From DASQMT01 sp963839615 (GTDB lineage: Bacteria > Actinomycetota > Thermoleophilia > Solirubrobacterales > Solirubrobacteraceae): a stretch of DNA of 64,000 bases. Location: contig CAWIVY010000001.1 of the NCBI GenBank assembly GCA_963839615.1, forward strand, positions 62,001 through 126,000, read 5' to 3'. The notes beneath the pieces are model-generated. The model had not been told where the DNA came from. It worked only from the letters and a program-made list of their open reading frames with translations, and did not search any database. Shown here piece by piece: positions 45,859 to 54,404 of this stretch (its first letter is position 1; every line of letters starts with the position of its first letter). A program made the position numbers and the translations under genes.

Positions 45859-46638
45859 GTGCACTATCTCGAGTTCCTGGACGCGCTCCATGCCCGGCTC
45901 GAGCCGCCGACCTACCTGGAGATCGGGATCCGGCACGGCGACAGCCTCGCCCTGGCGCGCTGCCCCGCGGTCGGTATCGACCCCGCGTTCGACCTGCAGG
46001 CCGAGCTGCGCGCGGACGTCGCGCTGTTCCGCGAGACGAGCGACGAGTACTTCGACCGCGACGACCCGTTGGCGCCGTTCGCCGGTGAGCCGATCGCGTT
46101 CTCGTTCATCGACGGGATGCACCTCGCCGAGTTCGTCGTGCGCGACTTCGCCAACGTCGAGCGCAACGCGGAGTGGAGCAGCGTCGTCGTGTTCGACGAC
46201 ATCCTCCCGCGCCGCGCCGAGGAGGCGGCGCGCGGCCGGCGCACGCTCGCCTGGACGGGCGACGTGTACAAGGTGCTCGAGGTGCTGGCGCGCCACCGGC
46301 CCGACCTGACCTGCCTCACGGTGGACACCGAGCCGACCGGGCTCGGCATCGTGCTCGGGCTCGACCCGCTGTGCAACGAGTTGCGCGATCGGTACGACGC
46401 GATCACCCGCGCGGCGGTGGTGCCCGACCCGCAGCGGGTTCCGGACGGCGTGCTCGAGCGCGCGGGTGCGCTCGATCCGGAGACGGTCCTGGCCTCGGAC
46501 GTATGGCCGCTGCTGCGCGCGGCGCGCGGGCGCGGCGTCACGCGCCGCCGCGGGATCCACGGGCTGCGGCGCGCGGTCAAGCGCGACCTCGGCGTCAGGG
46601 TGCCGCGCGCGCGGCTCGTGGACCTCGTGTCCGCCTGA
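45859..46638 (+). CDS. Methyltransferase-like protein (class I fold, glycan-cluster type)
   Basis: A 259-residue protein with a class I SAM-fold pattern: PTYLEIGIRHGDSLALA is motif I, VGIDPAFDLQAE motif II, IAFSFIDGMHLAEFVVRDF and VVVFDDILP follow. This matches Methyltransf_24-like proteins often found near sugar and glycosyltransferase genes. The GTG at 45859 was chosen because TAGTGT lies seven bases upstream; GTG at 45850 is in frame. Its 3' end overlaps the convergent GT2 gene by 44 bases. Acceptor unknown. Confidence 0.75.
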   Translation: MHYLEFLDALHARLEPPTYLEIGIRHGDSLALARCPAVGIDPAFDLQAELRADVALFRETSDEYFDRDDPLAPFAGEPIAFSFIDGMHLAEFVVRDFANVERNAEWSSVVVFDDILPRRAEEAARGRRTLAWTGDVYKVLEVLARHRPDLTCLTVDTEPTGLGIVLGLDPLCNELRDRYDAITRAAVVPDPQRVPDGVLERAGALDPETVLASDVWPLLRAARGRGVTRRRGIHGLRRAVKRDLGVRVPRARLVDLVSA

Positions 46639-48157
46639 CGAAGCGACCGACGCGCTGCCGCGGCGTCGGTGGTGGCGGCGGCTCCGGCACCGAGCCCGAG
46701 CGATACGCGCGCCCGGACGGCGTGACCGTGATGCCGAACGTGCCCTGTCCGCGGCGCGTGAGCGAGTGTGCGGAGAAGCCGGCGATCCAGATCACGGCGC
46801 GCAGCTCGTACTCGCCGGGCTCGAGCGGCCGGCCGGCCGCTCCGATCGTCGGCGAGATCCGTGCCGTCGCGACGACGGCGGGCCGCACCGGCACGCCGTC
46901 CGGCGCGTCGGGCAGCTCGAGCCGGACCGCGGCCGGAACGAGCCAGTCGGCATCCTCGCCCGCGCGCTTGAGCAGCAGCTGCATGCGCCCGCCGCCGAGC
47001 TCGTCGACGACGTCGAGATCCGCCTCCGCGAGCGGCGCACGCAGCGGCTCGGGCGCGAGCCAGTGGATGCGTCCGTCGCGGCGGACGACGGACAGCGGCT
47101 CGTGGTCCTCGTCACGCAGCCAGCACTCCAGCTCGACCCGCATCCAGGTCCCGTCGCCGCCGTACCCGCGCACGCGCGCGCTCGCCTTGATGTCGCGCTC
47201 GAACTCGGCCAGCGCCACGAGCGAGTCGTAGTCGCGCCGCCGCGCGAGTGCCGCACGGAGCTTGAAGTTGTAGACGAGCGGAGCGTCGAGGCGTGGCGGG
47301 AAGCGCTCCTCGATCAGCGTCGCGACCTGGTCCAGCACGCGCCGCCGGTGCTCCTCCGGGCGCCCGACGAACGCGTTGCGGCCGAGCCGCCCGAGCAGCT
47401 TGCCGCGGTACCAGCGCCCGTAGAGCGTGTCGCGGAACTCGCCGGGCTCGGTGTGCTCGTCGACGATGTCGAGCACCTCGCGCACGTCGGCGAAGTAGTC
47501 GGCCGGGTCTGCCGGCGCGTAGGAGGCGTTGGCGCCTTCGGTCCAGTTGACCCAGTGGTAACAGGGGTAGTCGGCGAGGATCGCCATCCGCTTCGCCTTG
47601 AAGTAGGCCGGCACGACCATCATGTGGTCCTCGAGCCGGCGCCTGCCCTCCGGGAACCGGATGCCGTGCTCGTCGAGCAGCGCGCGCCGGAACAGCTTGT
47701 GCGGCGTGAGCAGGTTGAACGGCGCGGCGCGCAGGCCGAGGTCGTGGACGTTCTCGCGGAAGAGGCTGCGCGGAACCGCCTTGTTGTGGCCGACGACCTT
47801 TCCGATCACGATGTCGGCCTCGTCGGTGATCGCGGTCGCGTAGAGACGCTCGAGCGCCTCCTGCCCGATCCAGTCGTCGTGGTCGACGAAGTAGACGAAC
47901 TCCCCCCGCGCCGTGTCGATGCCGATGTTGCGCGGGCGGCCGGGCCAGCCCGAGTTCGGGATCCGCACCGTCGTGACGTGCGCGTGCTCCGCCGCGAGCG
48001 CCACGAGGCGCTCGCCCGTCCCGTCGGTCGAGCCGTCGTCGACGAAGACGACCTCGTATTCGCCGGCCGGCATCGACTGGCCGAACAGCGACTCGATGCA
48101 GCGGTCGATGCGCTCGCCCGGATTGAACACGGGCACGATCACGGAGACCTTGACCAT
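46595..48157 (-). CDS. Family 2 glycosyltransferase
   Basis: A 520-residue GT-A fold enzyme. KVSVIVPVFNPGERIDRCIE is the nucleotide-sugar binding start, VVFVDDGSTDGTGE the first Asp motif, EFVYFVDHDDWIGQEALERL the DxD-like metal site, and RRLEDHMMVVPAYFKAKRMA the ED motif. The C-terminal 200 residues form a beta-rich domain. ATG at 48157 is preferred over an upstream TTG. No transmembrane helices are evident, so it is a soluble or peripheral enzyme, probably of surface polysaccharide or teichoic-acid-like polymer synthesis. Substrate not known. Confidence 0.9.
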   Translation of the reverse strand: MVKVSVIVPVFNPGERIDRCIESLFGQSMPAGEYEVVFVDDGSTDGTGERLVALAAEHAHVTTVRIPNSGWPGRPRNIGIDTARGEFVYFVDHDDWIGQEALERLYATAITDEADIVIGKVVGHNKAVPRSLFRENVHDLGLRAAPFNLLTPHKLFRRALLDEHGIRFPEGRRRLEDHMMVVPAYFKAKRMAILADYPCYHWVNWTEGANASYAPADPADYFADVREVLDIVDEHTEPGEFRDTLYGRWYRGKLLGRLGRNAFVGRPEEHRRRVLDQVATLIEERFPPRLDAPLVYNFKLRAALARRRDYDSLVALAEFERDIKASARVRGYGGDGTWMRVELECWLRDEDHEPLSVVRRDGRIHWLAPEPLRAPLAEADLDVVDELGGGRMQLLLKRAGEDADWLVPAAVRLELPDAPDGVPVRPAVVATARISPTIGAAGRPLEPGEYELRAVIWIAGFSAHSLTRRGQGTFGITVTPSGRAYRSGSVPEPPPPPTPRQRVGRFVRRTRGPRAARAAP

Positions 48158-48194
48158 CGCGCGGGCCAACGATAGAGGCCCGGATCGCGGGCGG

Positions 48195-48210
48195 CGCTTC
48201 CGCGGAAGCG
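48195..48210. repeat. Second copy of the CGCTTCCGCGGAAGCG palindrome
   Basis: A 16-bp perfect palindrome in the divergent region between the GT2 and GH15 genes; the same 16 bases are at 31130-31145. It is followed two bases later by CCGCGCGGCGAACGTC (48213-48228), which matches the minus strand of 31100-31115 with one mismatch. Confidence 0.8.
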
Positions 48211-48220
48211 ACCCGCGCGG

Positions 48221-48266
48221 CGAACGTCGCTGAGTGGCCCCTATGAGGGGTACTGAGCAACGTTCG
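48221..48266. repeat. Long ACGTCG-type hairpin
   Basis: The arms CGAACGTCGCTGAGTG and TACTGAGCAACGTTCG pair with two mismatches and one G-T pair, and CCCC/GGGG closes an inner stem around TATGA. The outer ACGTCG and overall length of 46 bp match the units of the array at 30749-31050. Confidence 0.7.
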
Positions 48267-48275
48267 GCGCGCGAA

Positions 48276-48312
48276 TGGATCGAAATGCATCACATAGGTG
48301 CTTTTCGATCCA
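48276..48312. repeat. TGGATCGAAA hairpin (14-bp arms, 9-base loop)
   Basis: TGGATCGAAATGCA pairs with TGCTTTTCGATCCA with one mismatch across a nine-base loop. The same layout and right-arm sequence TTTCGATCCA occur at 63706-63742. Confidence 0.75.
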
Positions 48313-48404
48313 ACTGCACCCGGAATGGGGGCGCCGCCGGCATCCGGCGCTCACTCAATGGCGCAGTTCGCCACGCATCGTCACCGGGAGTACGCTGCCG
48401 CGGG

Positions 48405-50300
48405 ATGACCCATAGCGCGACCAGCGCCGGGCTCAAGCGCAGCCCGTTCCCGCCGATCGCCGATTACGGCTTCCTGTCGGACTGCGAGACGACCGCGCTG
48501 GTGGCACCCGACGGCAACGTCGAGTGGCTCTGCCTGCCGCGGATGGACTCGCCGAGCGTGTTCGGCGCGATGCTCGATCGCAACGCGGGGCACTTCCGCC
48601 TCGCGCCGACGGGCGTCAGCGTGCCGTCCGGCCGCCGCTACCTCCCGGGCACGATGGTGCTCGAGACGAGCTGGGGCACGCGCGGCGGCTGGGTGATCGT
48701 GCGCGACGTGCTGCTGATCGGGCCGTGGCACCACACCGCGGACCGCTCGCGCACGCATCGCCGGACGCCGACCGACTACGACGCCGACCACGTCCTGCTG
48801 CGCACCGTGCGCTGCGTCAACGGCGAGGTCCAGATCGGGCTCGCGTGCGAGCCGGCGTTCGACTACGGCGCGCTGCGCGCGCGCTGGGAGTACGACGACG
48901 AGGGCTATCAGCAGGCGATCGCGCACGCCGAGGGCTCGGACCTCCAACTGCGCATCACGACCGACCTCAACCTCGGCATCGAGGGCCCGCGCGTCACCGC
49001 GCGGCACCTGATCAAGGAGGGCGAGGCGGTCTTCTGCGCGCTCTCGTGGAGCGATCATCCGGCGCCCGCGAGCCACTCGGAGGCGTACGAGCGGCTCGTG
49101 TGGACCGCGCACCACTGGCAGCACTGGCTCGACCGCGGCGAGTTCCCCGACCACCCGTGGCGCCCCGACCTGCAGCGGTCGGCGCTCACGCTGAAGGGAC
49201 TCACGTACGCCCCGACCGGCGCGATCGCGGCGGCCGCGACGACGTCGCTGCCCGAGACGCCCGGCGGCGAGCGCAACTGGGACTACCGCTACTCGTGGAT
49301 CCGCGACTCGACGTTCGCGCTCTGGGGCCTGTACACGCTCGGCTTCGACTGGGAGGCGAACGACTTCTTCTACTTCGTCGCCGACGTCGCGGAGGCCGAG
49401 CAGGGGACGCTGCAGATCATGTACGGCGTCGACGGCCGCGCCGACCTGCCCGAGCGGACGCTCGAGCATCTCACCGGCTACGAGAGCGCGAGCCCCGTGC
49501 GCGTCGGCAACGCGGCGCACTCGCAGGCCCAGCACGACGTCTGGGGCGCGGTGCTCGACTCCGTCTACCTGCACACGAAATCGCGCGACCACCTGCCCGA
49601 GCGCGTCTGGCCGATCCTCGTCGAGCAGGTCGAGGCCGCGATGGCGAACTGGCGCGACCCCGACCGCGGCATGTGGGAGGTGCGCGGGGAACCGCAGCAC
49701 TTCACGTCGTCGAAGCTGATGTGCTGGGTCGCGCTCGACCGCGGCGCGCGGCTCGCCGAGATGCGCGAGGAGCACGAGAGCGTGGCGCGCTGGCGCGCCG
49801 TCGCCGACGAGATCCACGCCGACATCTGCGAGCACGCGCTCGACGCCCGCGGCGTGTTCACGCAGCACTACGGCACGGAGGCGCTCGACGCGTCCGTGCT
49901 GCTGATGCCGCTGGTGCGGTTCCTGCCCGTCGGCGACGAGCGCATCCGCGCGACCGTGCTGGCGATCGCCGACGAGCTGACCGAGGACGGGCTCGTGCTG
50001 CGCTATCGCACCGAGCAGACCGACGACGGGCTCCACGGCGAGGAGGGCACGTTCACGATCTGCTCGTTCTGGCTCGTCTCGGCGCTCTCCGAGATCGGCG
50101 AGATCGAGCGCGCGCGAGCGCTGTGCGAGAAGCTGCTGGCCTACGCGAGCGACCTCGGGCTCTACGCCGAGGAGATCGACACGCGCACGGGCCGCCACCT
50201 CGGCAACTTCCCGCAGGCGTTCACGCACCTCGCGCTGATCAACGCGGTCATGCACGTGATCCGCGCCGAGGAGGCGCTCGAGGCGGGACTCGCGGACTGA
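48405..50300 (+). CDS. GH15 trehalase / glucoamylase-type hydrolase
   Basis: A 631-residue GH15 enzyme related to actinobacterial trehalases of the Rv2402 type. PFPPIADYGFLSDCETTALV and DGNVEWLCLPRMDSPSVFGA form the N-terminal part; the (alpha/alpha)6 barrel has RNWDYRYSWIRDSTFALWGL. The catalytic Glu residues are expected in GLHGEEGTFTICSFW and LYAEEIDTRTGRHLGNFPQA. No signal peptide, so it acts inside the cell, hydrolysing trehalose or short glucans. TACGCT eight bases before the ATG suggests a leaderless start. Given the trehalose genes nearby, trehalase is favoured; glucoamylase is the alternative. Confidence 0.85.
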   Translation: MTHSATSAGLKRSPFPPIADYGFLSDCETTALVAPDGNVEWLCLPRMDSPSVFGAMLDRNAGHFRLAPTGVSVPSGRRYLPGTMVLETSWGTRGGWVIVRDVLLIGPWHHTADRSRTHRRTPTDYDADHVLLRTVRCVNGEVQIGLACEPAFDYGALRARWEYDDEGYQQAIAHAEGSDLQLRITTDLNLGIEGPRVTARHLIKEGEAVFCALSWSDHPAPASHSEAYERLVWTAHHWQHWLDRGEFPDHPWRPDLQRSALTLKGLTYAPTGAIAAAATTSLPETPGGERNWDYRYSWIRDSTFALWGLYTLGFDWEANDFFYFVADVAEAEQGTLQIMYGVDGRADLPERTLEHLTGYESASPVRVGNAAHSQAQHDVWGAVLDSVYLHTKSRDHLPERVWPILVEQVEAAMANWRDPDRGMWEVRGEPQHFTSSKLMCWVALDRGARLAEMREEHESVARWRAVADEIHADICEHALDARGVFTQHYGTEALDASVLLMPLVRFLPVGDERIRATVLAIADELTEDGLVLRYRTEQTDDGLHGEEGTFTICSFWLVSALSEIGEIERARALCEKLLAYASDLGLYAEEIDTRTGRHLGNFPQAFTHLALINAVMHVIRAEEALEAGLAD

Positions 50301-50352
50301 ACGCCCCGTCGGGCCTCGAGCGCGCCCCGGCGCAATTCGCGACGCGCTCCAT

Positions 50353-50380
50353 TGACAACCGTCCGCCGCCGCGAAAGGGT
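50353..50380 (+). promoter_or_regulatory. Candidate promoter of the pyrimidine-catabolic operon
   Basis: A consensus TTGACA (50353-50358) is followed after 16 bases by AAGGGT, a poor -10. The predicted transcript would begin at or next to the ATG at 50388, and no Shine-Dalgarno sequence is present there. Confidence 0.4.
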
Positions 50381-50387
50381 GCGGCGG

Positions 50388-51767
50388 ATGTCTGCGAGCG
50401 AGAGCGCCGACTGGGCGGTCAGGGACCGCCACGTCTGGCATCAGATGAGCGGGCGGCCGGCGGAGGGTGCCAAGGGGCCGCTGATCCTTGCCGAGGGCGA
50501 CGGGGCGTGGGTCACCGACGTCGAGGGCAACCGCTACCTCGACGGCCTGAGCGGCCAGTGGTGCGTGAACGTCGGCTACGGCCGCGCGCGGCTCGCCGAC
50601 GCGGCGGCCGAGCAGCTCAAGCGGCTCGCCTTCCATCCGCTCACGCGCGGCCACCTGCCCGCGATCGAGCTGGGCGAGCGGCTCGACGGGCTGCTCGGGG
50701 GCGACCGCGCGACGTTCTACTCGAACTCCGGCTCGGAGGCGAACGAGCTCGCGTTCAAGCTCGTGCGCCAGTACCACCAGCTGCGCGGGCAGCACCAGCG
50801 CTTCAAGATCATCGCCCGCTATCGCGCCTACCACGGCTCCACGCTCGGCGCCCTGTCCGCCACCGGGCAGGGGATGCGCCGGGTCGGCTACGAGCCGCTC
50901 GCGCCCGGCTTCCTCCACGTCGCGCCGCCCGACCCGTTCCGCGAGGGCATCGCCGACGAGGACCTCGACGCCTACGGGCAGCGCTGCGCAGCGGAGCTCG
51001 AGCGCACGATCGAGTTCGAGCTGCCAGAGACGGTCGCCGCGGTGATCATGGAGCCGATCATCACCGGCGGCGGGATCCTGATCCCCCCGGACTCCTACCT
51101 GCCCGCCGTCAAGCAGCTGTGCGAGCGCCACGGGGTGCTGCTGATCGTCGACGAGGTGATCTGCGGGTTCGGGCGCGTCGGCAGCTGGTTCGGCCATGAC
51201 GGCAGCGGGGTCCGCCCGGACATCGTCACGATGGCGAAGGGGATCACCGGCGCGTACTTCCCGCTCGCGGCGACGGTCGTCGACGACGAGATCTTCGCCG
51301 CCTTCCCGAGCGACCCGTCCGACCCTGGGCGGCTGCGCCACATCAACACGTTCGCGGGCCATCCCGCGGGCTGCGCGGTGGCGCTGGAGACGCTCGCGAT
51401 CATGGAGGAGGAAGGGCTGGTCGAGCGCTCGGCGACCCTCGGCTCCTCGCTGCTCGGCCGGCTGCGCGACGCGCTCGGCGACCATCCGCTGGTCGGCGAG
51501 GTGCGTGGCCGCGGGTTGCTGATCGGCATCGAGCTGGTCGCGGACCGCGCGACGCGCGCGCCGGTCGAGCGCGCGGTCTCCGCCGGCCTCGTGGCGGCGG
51601 CGCAGAAGCACGGGCTGCTGGTCGGTCGCAACGTCGACACGGCCGCCGGCCTGGACAACGTGATCGCGCTGGCGCCGCCGTTGTCGATGACCGACGCGGA
51701 CGCCGACCACATCGTCGAGACGCTGGGCAAGTGCTTCGCCGAGCATCCACAGGAGGTTCCCGCATGA
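50388..51767 (+). CDS. Class III aminotransferase (beta-alanine:pyruvate type)
   Basis: A 459-residue PLP enzyme. GNRYLDGLSGQWCVNVGYGR, TFYSNSGSEANELAFKLVRQ, AYHGSTLGALSATGQ and LLIVDEVICGFGRVG are class III signatures; the PLP Lys lies in IVTMAKGITGAYFPLAA. It probably transfers the amino group of beta-alanine, or of 3-aminoisobutyrate, to pyruvate, producing malonate semialdehyde. First gene of a five-gene operon; the next gene overlaps it (ATGA). Omega-amino-acid transaminase of other specificity is possible. Confidence 0.88.
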   Translation: MSASESADWAVRDRHVWHQMSGRPAEGAKGPLILAEGDGAWVTDVEGNRYLDGLSGQWCVNVGYGRARLADAAAEQLKRLAFHPLTRGHLPAIELGERLDGLLGGDRATFYSNSGSEANELAFKLVRQYHQLRGQHQRFKIIARYRAYHGSTLGALSATGQGMRRVGYEPLAPGFLHVAPPDPFREGIADEDLDAYGQRCAAELERTIEFELPETVAAVIMEPIITGGGILIPPDSYLPAVKQLCERHGVLLIVDEVICGFGRVGSWFGHDGSGVRPDIVTMAKGITGAYFPLAATVVDDEIFAAFPSDPSDPGRLRHINTFAGHPAGCAVALETLAIMEEEGLVERSATLGSSLLGRLRDALGDHPLVGEVRGRGLLIGIELVADRATRAPVERAVSAGLVAAAQKHGLLVGRNVDTAAGLDNVIALAPPLSMTDADADHIVETLGKCFAEHPQEVPA

Positions 51768-53167
51768 GCGAGAAGGTCTTCGCGGGCGGCACCGTCGTGA
51801 CCGCCGAGGGCTCGTTCCGCGCCGACGTCGGCGTGAGCGGCGAGACGATCACCGCCGTCGGCGTCGACCTGCCACGCGACGGCGCCGAGGTGATCGACGT
51901 CTCCGGCGCGCGGCTGATGCCCGGCTTCATCGACGGCCACACGCACATGGACATGCCGTTCGGCGGCACGATGACCGCCGACGACTGGGACACCGGCACG
52001 GCGGCCGCGCTCGCGGGCGGGACGACGTGCCTGGTCGACTTCTCGCTGCAGGACGTCGAGGGCACGCTCGCCGGCGCGGTCGAGACGTGGCAGGGCAAGG
52101 CCGAGAAGGCGCGGATCGATTACGGCCTGCACGTCGCGATCACCAACCTGACCGAGGAGGTCAAGCGGGAGCTGCCGTCGCTGCCGTCGCTCGGCGTCGC
52201 GACCGTGAAGATCTTCATGGCCTACAAGGGCACGCCCCTCTACACCGCCGACGAGGACCTGTTCGAGGCGATGCAGATCGCGCGCGGCTGCGGCCTGCTC
52301 GTGCTGGTGCACGCCGAGAACGGCGACGCGATCGCGAAGCTCCAGGCGCAGGCGCTCGCGCGCGGGGACACCGAGCCGCGCTGGCACGGGCTCACGCGCC
52401 CGGAGGCAGTCGAGGCGGAGGCGACGAACCGCGCGATCCGGCTGGCCGAGATCGCGGACTGCCCGCTGCTGGTCGTGCACGTCTCGTGCGCCGCGTCGCT
52501 CGAGGAGATCAAGCGCGCGCACGCGCGCGGGCGCCCGGTCTACGCCGAGACGTGCCCGCAGTACCTCGTGTTCTCCGACGCCGACCTCGCGCGTCCGGGC
52601 TTCGAGGGCGCCAAGTACGTGCTCTCGCCGCCGCTGCGCGACCCGTCCAACCGGCCCGCGCTGTGGCAGGGACTGCAGCGCCAGGACCTGCACATCTTCG
52701 GCTCGGACCACTGCTCGTTCAACTACGCCGGCCAGAAGGAGCTCGGCCGCGACGACTTCACGCTGATCCCGAACGGCGCCCCCGGCGCCGAGGAGCGGCC
52801 GGCGGTGCTGTGGACGCACGGCGTGCTCGAGGGACGGATAACGGAGAACCTGTTCGTCGCGGTGCTGGCCACGAACCAGGCGAAGGTGCACGGGATGGCC
52901 GGCCGCAAGGGCGCGCTCGCCCCCGGCGCCGATGCGGACATCGTCGTCTGGGATCCCGACCTGACGATCACGGCGACGCAGGCCAACCGGCACGGCAACG
53001 TCGACTACACGCCGTACGAGGGCATGACGTTCACCGGCTCGCCGGCGTCCGTCTACGTGCGCGGCGAACTGGCGTACCGCGACGGCGAGGTGCTCGCCGA
53101 GCCCGGCACGGGCCGCTACGTGCACCGCACGTTCGCGCAGCCCGCGCCCGGCCCGGCGGTGCGCTGA
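51764..53167 (+). CDS. hydA: Dihydropyrimidinase/D-hydantoinase
   Basis: Zinc amidohydrolase of 467 residues that opens dihydrouracil or hydantoin rings. Metal ligands are visible: HTHMD (H-x-H) in GFIDGHTHMDMPFGG, the carbamylated Lys in TVKIFMAYKG, His in LVHAENGDAI and VHVSCAASL, and Asp in IFGSDHCSFNYAGQK. ETCPQYLVF is a family marker. AGGAGG seven bases before the ATG gives a strong start inside the aminotransferase 3' end. The neighbouring M20 amidohydrolase would remove the carbamoyl group. Confidence 0.94.
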   Translation: MSEKVFAGGTVVTAEGSFRADVGVSGETITAVGVDLPRDGAEVIDVSGARLMPGFIDGHTHMDMPFGGTMTADDWDTGTAAALAGGTTCLVDFSLQDVEGTLAGAVETWQGKAEKARIDYGLHVAITNLTEEVKRELPSLPSLGVATVKIFMAYKGTPLYTADEDLFEAMQIARGCGLLVLVHAENGDAIAKLQAQALARGDTEPRWHGLTRPEAVEAEATNRAIRLAEIADCPLLVVHVSCAASLEEIKRAHARGRPVYAETCPQYLVFSDADLARPGFEGAKYVLSPPLRDPSNRPALWQGLQRQDLHIFGSDHCSFNYAGQKELGRDDFTLIPNGAPGAEERPAVLWTHGVLEGRITENLFVAVLATNQAKVHGMAGRKGALAPGADADIVVWDPDLTITATQANRHGNVDYTPYEGMTFTGSPASVYVRGELAYRDGEVLAEPGTGRYVHRTFAQPAPGPAVR

Positions 53168-54402
53168 TGGCCGCCGCCGACGCCGCGCGCGCGGTCGCCG
53201 GACTGCAGGAGCTGCGCCGGCTGACCGGCGACGAGGACGGCGCGCAGCGGATCGCCTGGACCGACACGTGGATCGCGGCGCGCGAGTGGCTGCGGCGCGA
53301 GCTGGACGGGATCGAGGGCGTCACGGTCGAGACCGACCAGGCCGGCAACACGTGGGCGAGCGCGCCGGGCGACCACGAGCGCTTCGTGATCGTCGGCGGC
53401 CACCTCGACTCGGTACCGAACGGCGGCTGGCTCGACGGCGCGCTCAACGTGCTCGCCGGGCTCGAGGTGCTGCGTGCGCGCGCGCACGAGGACCGGCCGG
53501 TAGGGCTCAAGCTGGTCGATTGGGCCGACGAGGAGGGCGCGCGCTTCGGCCGCAGCCTGCTCGGCTCGAGCGCCTGCGCGGGCACGCTCGACCCCGAGGC
53601 CGTGCGCGGCCTGACCGACCGTGACGGCTGGGCGCTGCCCGACGCGCTCGCCGCGCACGGCGTGACGCTCGAGCGGATGGGCGAGTCGGGCGCCCGGCTG
53701 CAGGGCGCGGCCGCATATCTCGAGCTGCACATCGAGCAGGGCCCCGTGCTCGAGCGCATGGACCTCCCGCTCGGGGTCGTGCTCGGCACGTTCGGCGTGC
53801 AGCGCCACATGGTGCGCTTCACCGGCGCGCATGCGCACGCCGGAGCGACGCCGATGGACCTGCGCCGCGACGCCTTCCTCGCGGCGGCGCGCAGCGCGCT
53901 GGCCTGGCGCGACGACGCGGCGCGGCGCGACGACGTGCGCGCGACGGCGGGCGTCGTGAAGGTGTCCCCCGGGATCGTGACCGCGTTCAACGGCACCTGC
54001 GAGGTGTCGCTCGACCAGCGCGCGCTCGACGCCGCCGTGCTGGCCGAGATGCTCACCGCCGCGAAGGAGGCATCCGAGCGGATCGCCGCGGAGGAGAGCT
54101 GCGAGGTCGCCTGGGAGCAGGTCTGGGAGATCGAGCCGATCCCCTTCGACGACGCGCTGATCGAGCTCGCCGACGAGTCGATCCGGCAGGTCACCGAGAC
54201 CAGCCACAGGCTGGCAAGCGGACCGCTGCACGACGCCGCCGAGATGGCGCGCGTGATGCCGACCGTGATGCTCTTCGTCAAGAGCCTCGGCGGCGTCAGC
54301 CATACCAAGGACGAGGACACGCCGATCGCGGACCTGGAGCTGTCCGTCCGCGCGCTCGACGAGCTCACGCGGCGCACGCTCGCGTGGGCCGGGGAGGCCT
54401 GA
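53167..54402 (+). CDS. M20-family N-carbamoyl amidohydrolase (beta-ureidopropionase/allantoate type)
   Basis: A 411-residue di-metal hydrolase. GGHLDSVPNGGWLDGALNV gives the first His and bridging Asp, DWADEEGARFGRSLLGS the Glu-Glu pair, LELHIEQGPVLE a family marker, and GGVSHTKDE the last His. The small dimerisation domain includes GAHAHAGATPM. It should release ammonia and carbon dioxide from N-carbamoyl-beta-alanine to give beta-alanine for the aminotransferase. Start overlaps the hydantoinase stop (TGATG). L-N-carbamoylase or allantoate amidohydrolase are close alternatives. Confidence 0.88.
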   Translation: MAAADAARAVAGLQELRRLTGDEDGAQRIAWTDTWIAAREWLRRELDGIEGVTVETDQAGNTWASAPGDHERFVIVGGHLDSVPNGGWLDGALNVLAGLEVLRARAHEDRPVGLKLVDWADEEGARFGRSLLGSSACAGTLDPEAVRGLTDRDGWALPDALAAHGVTLERMGESGARLQGAAAYLELHIEQGPVLERMDLPLGVVLGTFGVQRHMVRFTGAHAHAGATPMDLRRDAFLAAARSALAWRDDAARRDDVRATAGVVKVSPGIVTAFNGTCEVSLDQRALDAAVLAEMLTAAKEASERIAAEESCEVAWEQVWEIEPIPFDDALIELADESIRQVTETSHRLASGPLHDAAEMARVMPTVMLFVKSLGGVSHTKDEDTPIADLELSVRALDELTRRTLAWAGEA

Positions 54403-54404
54403 AC

